Of a DNA stretch of 37,340 nucleotides, positions 13,254-24,524 are shown piece after piece (positions within the stretch are counted from its first letter, which is position 1; every line of letters begins with the position of its first letter). The position numbers were made by a program, and so were the translations under genes. The notes under the pieces were generated by a model that was not told the origin of the DNA, did no database searches, and saw only the letters and a list, made by a program, of their open reading frames with translations. Source of the DNA: Conidiobolus incongruus B7586 (lineage: Eukaryota > Entomophthoromycota > Entomophthoromycetes > Entomophthorales > Conidiobolaceae). Location of the stretch: contig JNEM01006052.1 in NCBI GenBank assembly GCA_000697335.1, positions 1-37,340 of the forward strand, in the 5' to 3' direction.

Positions 13254-14495
13254 ATGACTGGCCAATCGTTTGCCGAATCGTTGTTACAGAAACGTTTGTC
13301 TATGGATGACGCTTGCTCTTTAAACAAGCAGTCGAGGCCTGTTAAACAATCAAAGCTTGGACCTACACACTGTGCCAATTGTGGTACTGATCATACTCCA
13401 TTATGGAGAAGAGCTCCCGACGGATCGACTGTTTGCAACGCCTGTGGCCTTTACCTCAAGTCCAATAAATCCGATCGTCCCAATCGACTTAAAAAGCCTA
13501 CTCAGAAAACCTCGTGCTCCTCCTCCGCATCCAAACAAGGCGGTTCTTGTGCCGGTGATGGCCACTGTAATGGAACTGGTGGCTCCGCATCTTGTGCTGG
13601 CTGTCCAGCATTCCACCAGAGCAACGTCGCTAAACAGAATACAGTATGTGCTAATTGCTCCGCTACAACGACCCCCCTTTGGAGAAGAGATGATACCGGC
13701 GCTACTATCTGTAATGCTTGCGGTTTATATTACAAACTTCATAAAACACATCGTCCTGTCAGTTTAAAGAAGACGGTGATTAAGCGCCGTAAGCGCTTTA
13801 CTCAGTTTCAATTGGGCCAAGATGGTAGTAATTGGGATGGAGAATCCTCAGAAATGGGTGACATAACTCATGCTTCATCTGATAATGCTCAAAATCACCA
13901 CATAACTAGTTCGAAAATCAATATAACTCATTCGATGTCGACGTTCAAAATAAATGACGTCCCAGCAATTGAAGATTTCATCGTAAGAAAGAAGAAGTCT
14001 CAGGATCAAGACGACTGCCTACCAAAGTACATTATTGAATTCCCCGAAAATGAATTCGACATACCTTACCACTCTCCTCAAAGCTTAGAATCGATATCAC
14101 AGCCTTCTATTAACGAACCACAATCTAGCGACGATTTGTCTCATTTAAGCAGAAGTGTGTCGACCATGTTCCATCAACAAGACTATTCTATGCCCAGCTA
14201 CAATCCTCAACCTAGACCCAATATCACATTACCCTCCATCCAGTCCTTCTACACACCAGATATGAATTTGGCCCCCATCTCACCTCACATCTCACCGAAT
14301 TTGCCACCCTCTAATATGAGCCATAGAGCCCTATTAGGCTATAGGGAGGAGTTGGAACAGCAAGTTCAACAGTTGAATACTCTCATCCAAAAAACATCGA
14401 CACTATTACAAGGTGTGGACCACGCTTTACACAGACCGATTAGTAGCTCTCCTCCTCCCCTTCCGCCCCAAAGCTATCCCTTTTTCACTTCATAA
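13254..14495 (+). CDS. Iron-responsive GATA repressor (SRE/SreA/Urbs1/Fep1 family)
   Basis: This 413-residue single-exon transcription factor has two GATA zinc fingers of the form C-X2-C-X17-C-X2-C (Cys 40/43/61/64 and 132/135/153/156). Between them lies a cysteine-rich region C-X5-C-X8-C-X2-C (Cys 99/105/114/117, with CNGTGG). Two fingers flanking exactly this cysteine block define the fungal repressors of iron uptake and siderophore genes, where the block senses iron, probably through an Fe-S cluster. A basic stretch (about 172-182, IKRRKRF) follows finger 2. A C-terminal coiled coil (about 357-395, REELEQQVQQLNTLIQ) also fits the family. The middle is Ser/Pro-rich and probably disordered. 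The protein should act in the nucleus, repressing iron acquisition when iron is plentiful. Its upstream region contains five copies of the family's DNA site. The gene converges on the SNF2 gene. Confidence 0.93.
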   Translation: MTGQSFAESLLQKRLSMDDACSLNKQSRPVKQSKLGPTHCANCGTDHTPLWRRAPDGSTVCNACGLYLKSNKSDRPNRLKKPTQKTSCSSSASKQGGSCAGDGHCNGTGGSASCAGCPAFHQSNVAKQNTVCANCSATTTPLWRRDDTGATICNACGLYYKLHKTHRPVSLKKTVIKRRKRFTQFQLGQDGSNWDGESSEMGDITHASSDNAQNHHITSSKINITHSMSTFKINDVPAIEDFIVRKKKSQDQDDCLPKYIIEFPENEFDIPYHSPQSLESISQPSINEPQSSDDLSHLSRSVSTMFHQQDYSMPSYNPQPRPNITLPSIQSFYTPDMNLAPISPHISPNLPPSNMSHRALLGYREELEQQVQQLNTLIQKTSTLLQGVDHALHRPISSSPPPLPPQSYPFFTS

Positions 14496-14858
14496 ATAGT
14501 TATTTGTATATTTAAGTAAATTATGTTTATTCTAACTATAAATTATTTTCATTTTCTGCACTTATTTAAATATTTAATAAATAATGCCCTCCTTTAAATA
14601 GTACTATTATGTTTAGTATATTTAAAATATAATGAACCTTTGAAATTTTTATATTGGATTTATTTAAAATTAATATGGAATATGATTATAATGGAATTTA
14701 ATAGTATACTTAATTAGTGGTTCAACAATATCAGATATTCATTAATGTAATGAAATCAATAATAAAATGATTTTATTGAACATTATAAATTTGTTATTAC
14801 AATATATTAGATAAAATAGATAAGATATATAATTAATGCAATAAAACTAATAATATTA
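14496..14858. other. Convergent intergenic region GATA/SNF2
   Basis: 363 bp of AT-rich sequence separates the stop codons of the two converging genes. It contains AATAAA-like signals usable on either strand (for example AATAAT/AATAAA runs at 14575-14585 and 14760-14765), so it probably holds both polyadenylation regions. No gene is seen. Confidence 0.45.
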
Positions 14859-17800
14859 TTAATCCCCAAATAAAAACATCAAATCCTTTTCATTCAATTT
14901 TTGGATTTGGAAATCTGTCAATTTACCAGAGAGAGCTCCTTGAGCAATTAATCGCTAGTAATATCCATTAGCATCAAGTTGGAATATAATTAAATATGCT
15001 TACTTTTTTCTCTTGCAACTCCATAATCTTATCTTCGATAGTATTCTCTACAGTGATTCGGAACACGTGAACGGCATTCTTCTGACCGATACGATGGACA
15101 CGATCGATTGCTTGCTCTTCAACCATTGGATTCCACCATACGTCCATAAGGATTACGTAGTTTGCGAAATTCAAATTAAGGCCAACAGATCCCGCTCTCA
15201 AACTGATGAGCATGACTTTGGTATTGAGACTTTTCTGCAACTTTTCAATTGCGTATTGTCTTTCTTCAGCTCTCATTGTTCCGTCCACTATGATTGAGTC
15301 AGTAATAAGTTATTATTAAAGCTGTCGATTTACATCTGGTAAATTGAATCTTGTTAGATGTCAATTCGGGCTCAATAATGTCCAGCATTTTGGTAAACTA
15401 AATTAGAGATAAGGATTTAACTCATAGAATACAAAAATAAATTACCTGAGAAAAGATAATCACCTTACCAGTAGGATCAGTTTCATCAATCTCTCGCAAT
15501 TTAGCTATCAATGCTTCAATTTTAGCAGATGATGATATGGAACCTGGAGTTCTAGTCAATCCAAGCTCCCTGTCTACCTGCTCTTGAAGGAGAACACTAT
15601 TTTCGTTCCACTCATCCAAATCGTCACAAGCATTCTCTTTAATTGAATCCTGGACCAGCTTGAGGTGATCACATGCTTGGCGCATTCTCAGCAAGAGCAC
15701 AAGTACATAAGTGAAATGGGATCGCACTTCATTTGCTTCCAAAAGTTCGTTGAACTTTTCCATACATTTGGAAGCGAGTGCATCGTACGCTTCCCTCTCA
15801 AATGGAGTGAATTGGACTTTGAGCTGCTGGACATTGCGGGGTGGCAACTCGAGCAATTGCTTGCCTAATAATTCGGATGTTTTAGTTCTTCTGAGCATAA
15901 TAGATTGGAGAACTAAGTGTAAGCGTTTTAAACCCACTTCGCTTCGTTTGTTGTAGGTGATCAAATTGTCAATATGGTTTTGGAACAAATTAATGTAGTT
16001 GTAGGGCTTAATTCTCAAAAATTTAATTAGCGAATACGCCTCTTGGGTATTATTTTGAAGGGGTGTTCCACTAAGACACCAGCGATATTTGGTCTTGAGA
16101 TTGCAACATGCTTTAGCAGTCTTTGACTTCATGTTCTTGATATACTGTGCCTCATCCAGAACAACTCTATAGTAAGTGCCCTCATGAAGAGGACCATGTA
16201 CAGTTCTTGTTCGAGCTTCGCTTCTTACCTTATTATTCTTTTGTTCGCGGATTTTAGGAGCAAATTCCTCAGATACTTGATTATAAGTAGTTAATACGAT
16301 ATCATAATGCTGAAATTTTTTGCTGTTTTTGGATTTGGTAGGGCCGTGATGAACAAAAATGGATAAACCTTTGGCATCCAATCCCCTTTTGGTTTTTGCT
16401 CGAATTTCTTTTTGCCACTGATTTAATAGAGATACTGGGACGATGACTAGAGTGGGCTTAGGCTCTTTTCTTTTTGGTCGATGATTCAATATCAAACATA
16501 TAGTTTGTAGTGTTTTTCCTAAACCCATATCATCGGCTAAAATTCCACCTCGATGTTCAGATAACTCTTGTGACATCATCCAATCGATCCCTCTGACCTG
16601 ATGATCCAATAGATCTACTTTGAGATTTTTCGGGGTTACTGCAAGTCGCATCTGCTTCAATTCAAGAGGAGTAATTGGCTGGAGCGCAGAGTTAAGCTTG
16701 AGGTTTGAGAAAAACTTAATGAATAATTCCTTCGGATCTTTGGCATAAATAAGGGGTCCTTCAGGATCGTAATCCGATTCGACAGAAATAACTGAGTTTC
16801 CATCGGAGTCAGACGATACAAGTTGCTCTTCATGGTCAACAGAATCATCATCTGCTACAAAGTTAGCTATATAAGAGGGAGTAATGCTTAGATAATGGAA
16901 TTGGATAGTTAGTAGAATAGATACCTAAGTCTTCATCTTCGTTTTCTTCATCCTCACTTCGAGTTTCGTCAGAGCGTACACTGTCGCTCCCATCTTCATA
17001 ATCACTGATCTCCAGTACCCTCTTGGATCTGGTTCGATCTGCTAAACCACTATATGGTGAATTATCTTCATCTCCATTGAAAGAATTATTATCTTTGTCT
17101 AAAATTATAAATGTATTGAGATTAAATACCTAGAATAAAATTGATTCAACATCGTTATACCTAAATTACTATCATTAACTGTGTATTTTTTAGCATTCTG
17201 AGATCCAAATCTTTCTGTACTAATCTCTAAAGCATCATTATCATTACTAAATTGATGATCATTGGCGTAATTCCCATTTTCCTGTGAGATCAACGGTTTA
17301 TCCGAGGTTTTTAGTGATTGACCATTCACATCAGAGTTTGAACTCTCAGATTTGAGTAAATTCATTTTGTCCAAATACTCATTCATCTTTGTCAGTTGGT
17401 CAGATTTTTCCACTCGGTTAGATTCTGATAGTTCAATATCGTTCAAGATTTTAGGTGATAGGACGCTGGGTTCGGATTCAATAAAGCTGAAATCGTTGAA
17501 AATTTCATTGGATAAGTTGCTTTCGTGAGATTTCACTTCAGGTAGAGGCTTTGTGGATGCTTGATCACCAGTTGCTGGCTGCTCAGAATTCAAAGGCTTT
17601 GTCAAAGAGCTAAAAGTGAACCTTGGTGAAGGCCTTTTAGGACCAACTATAGAGAATATTTAATGTGTTAGCTAATAATAAAATGAAAAAATGCTATGTA
17701 ATACATGAAAAGCTATCAGTCCTTAATTTTTTGATAATCGGTTCTTCATTTTTATCCATATTCTCATTATTATTTTTAATGCTTAAAATACTTTGAGTAT

Positions 17801-18104
17801 TAGAAATTTTGTTCATTTCTCCTTCGTCATCCGAGTCAAAGGTTAAGTCGATAGTTTTGACTTTATGGTCATAAGTTTGTAATTCCATAGATTGATCTCT
17901 ATCAAATTGGTCATTGAGCCAATTCAAACCAGAGTTACTGGACTCTTGCTCACCAACTGTTCCTTGGGATACTGTTCTATTTGTGATTTGAGATTGAGCA
18001 CACTCTTCACGCCTTAACTTGTTTACACCATTTCGATGAGCAGTGACTAGGTTAAGTTTTGGCGATCCTGGTGGTGAATCTGTTAAATCGATAACTTTTG
18101 TCAT
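14859..18104 (-). CDS. SNF2-family DNA translocase, Uls1/Rad5-like, with SUMO-interaction motifs
   Basis: Seven exons on the minus strand (17705-18104, 17161-17646, 16925-17098, 15446-16866, 15334-15397, 15004-15287, 14859-14954) join in frame to 974 residues. All six introns are GT-AG and 46-62 nt. Residues 1-420 are acidic and disordered. They carry VIDLTD at residues 4-9 and TIDLT followed by DSDDE at 84-94, both typical SUMO-interaction motifs. The ATPase has Walker A DDMGLGKT (465-472), the DEAQ box (591-594), RLDGTM, SLRAGSVGLNL and the last motif DVWWNP...QAIDRVHRIGQ. The family uses ATP to move along DNA and strip bound proteins in chromatin and repair. Uls1, Rad5 and Rad16 carry a RING finger between the two ATPase lobes. 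Here that linker (about 50 residues from RQACDH to SSAKI) has only two Cys and no RING, so ubiquitin-ligase activity is not expected. TTF2/lodestar is an alternative relative. It is divergent with FMT1. Confidence 0.9.
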
Positions 18105-18431
18105 ACAATTAAATGTGTTAGATTAAGTATATGATTAGCAAATAAAATTTAAATTAATAAAGTTAAATAAATTTGGATTAATAATGAAATTTAAATTTAC
18201 AAAAATTAGTGGATAAAGAAAAAACAAGGATTGTTTGGCTCAATTTATACTCGTTTCAAGATCATAATCCCATAAAAATTCAAATTATTAAATTTGATAA
18301 ATAAAGGACTATTAATTTAGCATAAATTCTGCTATAACAGTTAAAAACAAATATTTACAATATTGATTAAACCATATCATTTAGATAAAATATATTAATA
18401 AATTTAATAGCAACCAATTATATTGACAATA
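18105..18431. promoter_or_regulatory. Shared bidirectional promoter SNF2 / FMT1
   Basis: The start codons of two divergent genes are only 327 bp apart, so this AT-rich interval must hold both promoters and 5' leaders. No clear TATA box or named operator can be singled out against the AT-rich background. Confidence 0.55.
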
Positions 18432-19954
18432 ATGTTAATAACTATCAAATCAAGAGTCCAATTAAAATGGATTCCTGATATTTGCCAAATTCAACACTAT
18501 TCAACTTTAAAAAATGTAAATAAAAATTATTATATTAATAAACAAATTAATACAATCATTTTTTAGAAATTCAATATTTGTTTCTTTGGTACTGATCAAT
18601 TCTCACAATATAGCTTAGAGAAATTATTACATTATAGAGGTATATTAACTTATTAAATATTAATATATTAAAAACCAAGTATTCACAATGGTTTAGATAG
18701 CTTTAACAGTAGAATTAATCGTATTGATGTGGTAACACCTCCAGACTCTAGAACAGGGAGAGGTTATAAAATCATTACACCAGGTAACTCAATAATACTT
18801 GATTCTAATTGATAGAGATCCTGATTAACCAATTTCAAATATTAGCCCCATTGAAAACATTTGCTGAAAAACATTCATTATCTGTAGTTCATCCACCACC
18901 CAAGAAATTTGGAGATTGGGAGGTAATCCAATCTAACTTTATTTTATCATTATAACAAATTATCATTGGTAGATACCAGATTTCAACCACAAGAAATACG
19001 ATTTAGCAATTGCTGTATCGTTTGGGTATTTTATTCCTACAAGAATTTTAACCAAGTTTCCTCAAGGTGGATTAAATGTTCATCCTTCGCTATTGCCAAA
19101 GTAATTACAGTATAACATATTTGAATATACTGTTAATTAATTAATATATTTGTAGATATCGTGGAGCAGCTCCCATCTTCCACACCTTATTCAACGAAGA
19201 AAAAGAGACGGGTGTCACGGTACAAGAATTATCCACTGAAAAATTCGATGCTGGTAAAATATTAAATCAAAAAACTATGGTAATCAGTTTATAAAAAGTA
19301 CTTAATAATCAATTTACTTGACTGACTGATTTAGATAATTCCCAACAACCCCTACTATTTGGATATATATGAAAAGTTGGGTTTAATGGGTGCTGATATG
19401 TTAGTTGAAACTATTGACGATTTGGAAAATTTCAAGGTAATAATGGCTCTATTTCATTGAGATTACTAATATTAATGTGTTTGAAATAGATGAATGCTAA
19501 GTTACAAAATGCTAGCCAAATAACTTACGCCAAAAAATTCGGGAAAGAATTTATGAAAATTAATTGGAGGGAAGATGATATTCATTTAATTATGAAAAAA
19601 TTTAGAATATTGGGTTGGAAGGTAATTATTATTATTATATCATTATTAATAGAAATTGTAAAAATTCATGGTTTATAGTTTTCATTATTTGCTGAATTTA
19701 GAAATCAAACTATTCAACTATTTCCAATTGACGATTCATCCAAAGTTGATTTAAAGTCAATTAAAATCAGATCCGATTCACCTCCTGGAACTCTTTACTT
19801 TACTATTGATCATCAATATTTGGTCATCAGTACTTTAAATCCTAACGAATTTCTCATCATTGATCAAGTTCACGTATCTAACAAATGTAAGATCCGTGTT
19901 AAAGAGTTTTTGAACGGTTATCAATTGATTAATGGTAAAGAAATTTTACATTAA
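18432..19954 (+). CDS. FMT1: Mitochondrial methionyl-tRNA formyltransferase
   Basis: Nine exons (18432-18515, 18567-18639, 18697-18783, 18846-18922, 18973-19100, 19156-19279, 19335-19436, 19490-19621, 19679-19954) join in frame to 360 residues through eight GT-AG introns of 50-62 nt. The enzyme transfers a formyl group from 10-formyl-tetrahydrofolate to the methionine on initiator tRNA for mitochondrial translation. Residues 1-28 form a likely presequence (basic, few acids, ending HYSTLKN). The Rossmann start is FNICFFGTDQFS. The catalytic block NVHPSLLPKYRGAAPI gives N142 and H144, and D181 in EKFDAGKIL completes the known Asn-His-Asp set. The C-terminal part (from about residue 230) fits the tRNA-binding domain position but is weakly conserved. 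The start chosen is the ATG that gives a presequence and in-frame splicing. It is divergent from the SNF2 gene and convergent with RRP6. Confidence 0.92.
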
Positions 19955-20314
19955 TGAATAAAATTGGTAAATTTTTGAATATTTTATATTAAAATGGTTT
20001 ATAAAATAGCAAATTCGTAATAGAATTAATGACTTCTTATTTATTAAAGTCAATTTTAGTTTCAATCAAAATGAAATAATAAGTATTTGATAAATAAAAT
20101 CAAACTCTATTAAATTTATGATATGAAATAATTAATTGCTTATTATGATTTTTGAATAGTATTCAAAATGTTTTATTATTTGTTAATAAATTCATCATAT
20201 ATAATCATGAATTAGATACTATAATTAATTTATTAACATACAGTCTACTATTAATCAATTTAAAAATGTATATGAAAGGAAAAATCACGATTTTACAAAC
20301 TCTGACGAATTATT
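19955..20314. other. Convergent intergenic region FMT1/RRP6
   Basis: 360 bp of AT-rich DNA lies between two stop codons. It probably contains the two polyadenylation regions (AATAAA-like strings near 19955-19962 and 20092). A 72-codon plus-strand frame starting at 20152 overlaps the end of RRP6 and is low-complexity chance sequence. Confidence 0.45.
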
Positions 20315-22772
20315 TCATTTTTTACCTTTCTGAATCGTTAAACTTCTGTTCCCCTTCTCGTTATAATTAGGTTTCTTCTTGGGCTGAGGGATTGTATCTA
20401 TGACCTCATTCTGAGGATTAAAGCTGTTTTTGGTATTTTTAATAAACTTGGACTTTTTGGGTGTGGGTGTGGTGAGGTCCTGAGCCATATTATTCAATGC
20501 GGCCTCGTAGTCATATCCACTGGATGGAATGACATCATCAGGATTAATAGTATTCTCGGCACCGAGATGAATTTGGGGCTCTGAGATCAAGGCTTCGTTT
20601 GGTTTTGTTGTTTCAACAGATGCAGAGAGTTGATATACTTTCTGCTCGGCGATGATTGGCTTCTCTTCAGCAGGAGCTATCTTGGGCTTCTTGTACACAA
20701 TTTCATCGTCAGGATTGGAAACTTGATCAAATATGATCTTAACGTTATCCGGAAGTGGGGAGAATCTCAAATTAGATAAAATTTGATCCACTTGAGCATT
20801 TCTTTGAATTACATGGAAATTGCCAGTAAATCCATATTTAGCTCCAAAAAGTTGGGAGTGTGATTTAGTAAGATGTGTAACAACTAAATTGGGCGGAAGT
20901 ACTTCAGTAAGTGGTCGAAGAGGTTTTTCGGAGTCAATAGAGATGCTTGCAACAGCAGTGGTAACAGTTGAGATTGGTACTTTAGTTGCATCAAGCACAG
21001 GTTCTGGCTGCATCAATGTTGCCTGTTTGGCTTCGTTGATGATATTGACAATTTCAGTGGCATCGGATCTAACAATATTAGGTACAACATCACACAATTT
21101 GAACACATCAGCAGCAGTAGAAGGCATATTTTGAGCAAACTTAATCAACAAATGATCTGGAAGAACGTATTTAACACTATCATCTTGCTGACGAGCAATC
21201 ATATCTCTCCAACGATGTAAGGAGCGGAAAGCTTCAAACTGTTTTGGTGTGAGTGGTACATTGAACTTATTAAGAATTTTAGCCCATCCACCAGTTCCCA
21301 AGCCATTTTCAAAATCAAGAACAGGCTTTTCGTACTTTTTAAGAGCAACTTCTTGGGACCAATCTAACACGGTATACAATTGGTTGGGGTGATTAGGTTG
21401 AGAATTGTTGAAAAGTTCAATCTTTAAGTGATCGTAAATTTCGAGGAGGAAATGGGTATCAGCTCTAGCATAATTAATCATTTCTTTTGTTAAGGGGCGA
21501 ATTCTCCAATCAGCTAATTGATATTTTTTATCAGCTTCAAAACCAATGAAAGTCTTGAGTAAATAGGCTAAAGACTTTTGTTGTATGTTTAAGAGTTTAG
21601 CAGCCTGATAAGTATCAAATAAACCAACAAGGTAAAGCCCAAAGTCTCTTTGCAACCAAAGAACATCAAAATCAGCACCATGTAACACTTTCACAATTTG
21701 CGGATTAGCAAAAGCTTGATTAAGAATAAATAACTCTTTTCTCAGCTTCAAAGTGTCTATAATGAAATCTTCGGTTCTAGTACTGATTTGCATTAAACAA
21801 GTAAACCCTTGATACGTCAAATAGTCGTGATGTTCCAAATCAATAGCTAGTTCTTTAGCTTCTAGTAATTTAGGGAGTATTTCTTCCAATTGCTCAACGG
21901 TTTCAATGTAATGTAAAATTGTTTCTTCCATAGCTTGAGAAGGGCAAACATCGTCTTTGGTTAAAAGAAATTCGGGGGGTTGATGATTTCGAATTTCGTA
22001 TTCGTATGGATGTGGTAAAGATTTAGATTCAAGGTCGTATATAGTAATCTCATCTAATGGTTTATCAAATAAAGGAGGTAAAACTAAAATTAAATAATTA
22101 ATAAAAAGCGTAAAATAATTATTCAAGTACTTACTATTATCTAAAGGAACGATGGCATGTGGTTTAGACATATTACGATATACCCAAGATACAAAGTGAG
22201 TAGAAGCTGAATTATCTATTTTATCCGTGAAAAAAACTTGAGGTCTATTTAAATTTTTTGCAGCAAGAACTTTTAGAGGGCCTTTTTGACTATTTTCATT
22301 GGGTTGGAAAGTTGTAACAAAATTTTGCTTTTGTAAGGAGAAGCCTGCTCTTTCAGAAGAATTTGCTTGTGCTCTAATGTGATCTAAACCAATATCCTAT
22401 ATAAAGCTTAATTAAACCTGAAAACTAATCATTTTTAATATTAATACTTACAACTCTTTCGAAAAGTGAATCGGTTACATCAGTCAAAATGGATAATTGA
22501 CCTTCAAGCAGATCTTCAAAGCTGGGCTTAAGTTGTTCTTTTCCTTTACCGCTAGCCAATTCTATTATAGAGCTTGAAGTTCTATAAAGTCGATCTGATA
22601 TAGCACTCAATTGTTGATCTAAATCAAGATCTAATACTCTTTGTGATGAAATATCTGAAGGTAAGCCAGCAAGTGTTTGATTAACAAATTGGAGTCTTTG
22701 GAATAAAAAATCTAATCCATCTTTGAGTAATTGAACTTCTGAAATAGATTTATTATCTTGATTATCCTCCAT
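20315..22772 (-). CDS. RRP6: Nuclear exosome 3'-5' exoribonuclease Rrp6/EXOSC10
   Basis: Three exons (22452-22772, 22135-22396, 20315-22083) join to 783 residues. The introns are 55 and 51 nt, both GT-AG. The protein trims and degrades nuclear RNAs (rRNA precursors, snoRNAs, aberrant transcripts) as part of the nuclear exosome. The N-terminal helical segment (about 10-105) fits the PMC2NT domain that binds the Rrp47 cofactor. The DEDD-Y nuclease follows: D276 and E278 (AIDLEHHDY), D334 (LHGADFDVLWLQRD), and Y399/D403 (YARADTHFLL). An HRDC domain spans about 475-530 (FEAFRSLHRWRDMIARQQD). The C-terminus is disordered and lysine-rich (KPNYNEKGNRS...KGKK), as in the family, for exosome binding and nuclear import. 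I chose the ATG at 22772 as start. The frame runs nine codons further upstream without another ATG. All active-site residues are present. Confidence 0.95.
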
Positions 22773-23158
22773 GTTAGTTTTCGGTGTTTTAGTACTCAAT
22801 ATATATAATTAAAATATCTTTAATGACTTGATAACTATTTTATTAATGAATTTAATACTATTAAATTGCACTAAATTAAGGGAATGATATCAAACAAACA
22901 GAGAATTTGTAGAATAAAAATTTAAAATTTTTATGGGATCCAAATGTATAATTGTTATCCTTTGTCATAGTGAGGTATTTAGCCAAATAGTCACTGTTCG
23001 TTAATGCTAAGGCATTTATTAAGTACTTATAAGCGTTATTTTTTACTGCGTTCAAATAATGCTTTTTTAATTTGTTAAAATATCAATTAATCTTAATAAT
23101 ATAATAATTCAATTTCTTAATTGTTATACAATAAATACTATCTATTATATAAATCGAA
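22773..23158. promoter_or_regulatory. Shared bidirectional promoter RRP6 / STE50-like
   Basis: 386 bp separates the divergent start codons. The interval includes a TATATAAA string at about 23145-23153, very close to the STE50-like ATG, and a small inverted repeat AATGC-TAAG-GCATT near 23001-23014. No operator could be named. Confidence 0.5.
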
Positions 23159-24524
23159 ATGTCGAAAATGGAAGAAGTGACTCAATGGTCTGTGGATCGA
23201 GTGTGCTCTTGGCTTGGTACAGTAGGATTTGATACACACCAAAAAATTTTTACAGGTTTTGAAAATTAAAATTTATTTTGGCTTAGTTTCTTATTGTTTT
23301 TAATTTTTTTTATTTATAGAACAGGGGATAACAGGAGAAGTACTTATTCAACTTAATCATGAAAGTTTGGCTGATTTAGGCATTCATTCAGTGGGAATGA
23401 GACTTATGTTTTTAAAAGCAGTGTATGAACTAAAATTAAAATTTAATAGTCCTATTTTTCCAGAAGATTATATTCCTCCAGGTATTTTATTTTTAAATTT
23501 ATTTCAATCATCTTCTTATATTTTTATTATAATCATTTTAGTTGAAATTGAAGAGGTATCATAACTTATGCTTTAATAATACATAAAATTAAGTACATTT
23601 TATTAGTTAAGCGAAGATATGTTTGAAAAATATAATATTGCCGATTTTAAATTAGCTTCAGCTTTAAGAGAAAGAGGTAGATTTTATCTCATTTGACAAG
23701 ATGAATCTGTAAAATTTACTAGTTTATAATTAATAGATACGGTAATCAAACATCTTGTTCAAGAAATTTCAAGACTTTCTATGGATGTTAGCAAACTTCG
23801 AGAAGAGCTCAGACAAACTCGAGCTGCTGCTTCTCCACCTTCTCCCAATAATAAAAGAATGAGTGGAATTCCAAAGAGACGCCCGGCACCTATTATGACT
23901 AAATTATTTAGTCATTCTCCTTCATATTCCTCGCACTCTCCTTCATCCTCACGTCACACAACTAATATTCCTCCTTCCCCACACTCACCTACGCCCACAA
24001 CTACTCCAAGCACCAGCAATAGTGCTTCTAATGATTTTAGCTCATATTCTTCCTCAAATCACTCCACTTCAATCGAATCGCATCAGCAACCAGATTTACC
24101 TTCAACAGATGCCATAAGAGTCTATGGTGATCGTCTGAATAATCGCGAGAACGAAGCTTACAAAAGTTTCCGAATTAACTTAGATGACCCTTGCCACAAG
24201 GTCATCCCTGCAGCTCTTAAAAAATATAAAATTAACGACGACTGGAGGAATTACAGTCTCTATATTTATCATGGGAATGTTGAAAGAAAACTTGGATTAG
24301 ACGATAAACCTCTAAGCCTTTATCAGCAACTTAAAGAAGCGAACGCTAGTCCTGTATTCGTTCTCAAACACAACAAAAAGGGACGAGTCCTTGGCAACGG
24401 TCAATTTTCTAACGCACCAAGAAGTACATCTAACTTGACATCTAGTAACACGAGAATTTCTTTGGACGAACCTGCTCTAGATAACCACTCTGAAAAGTTA
24501 CCAGATTTACCAAGTCAGAGTTGA
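23159..24524 (+). CDS. STE50: Ste50-like MAP-kinase adaptor (SAM + RA domains)
   Basis: Five exons (23159-23255, 23320-23481, 23542-23555, 23607-23676, 23737-24524) join in frame to 376 residues. Introns are 51-64 nt. Exon 3 is only 14 nt (residues VEIEE), but skipping it or reading through its flanks gives early stops. Residues 8-72 are a SAM domain (WSVDRVCSWLGTVGF... GITGEVLIQL... VGMRLMFLKAVYEL), which in Ste50 binds the SAM domain of the Ste11 MAPKKK. A coiled coil follows (about 115-148), then a Ser/Pro-rich linker with basic patch PKRRPAP. A Ras-association domain lies at about 240-329 (IRVYGDRL... SLYIYHGNVERKLGLDDKPL... PVFVLKHNKKG), which binds Cdc42/Ras-type GTPases at the membrane. 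Family members act in mating, osmostress and filamentation signalling. The first donor (GTTTTG) is unlike the others but keeps the SAM domain in frame. Confidence 0.92.

Noticed and set aside
13357-13767. 136-codon frame overlapping the GATA gene in another frame
   Set aside because: It is the shifted reading of the zinc-finger region and has no family features of its own.
13877-13885. ATCTGATAA inside the GATA coding region
   Set aside because: It is explained by the codons for Ser-Ser-Asp-Asn and lies well inside the gene, so it was not counted as an operator.
15013-15956. Plus-strand frames inside the SNF2 gene
   Set aside because: They are complements of conserved helicase motifs and have no independent support.
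22773-22799. Extension of RRP6 to a TTG codon at 22799
   Set aside because: A nuclear fungal gene should start at ATG. The first in-frame ATG is at 22772 and leaves the conserved N-terminal domain intact.
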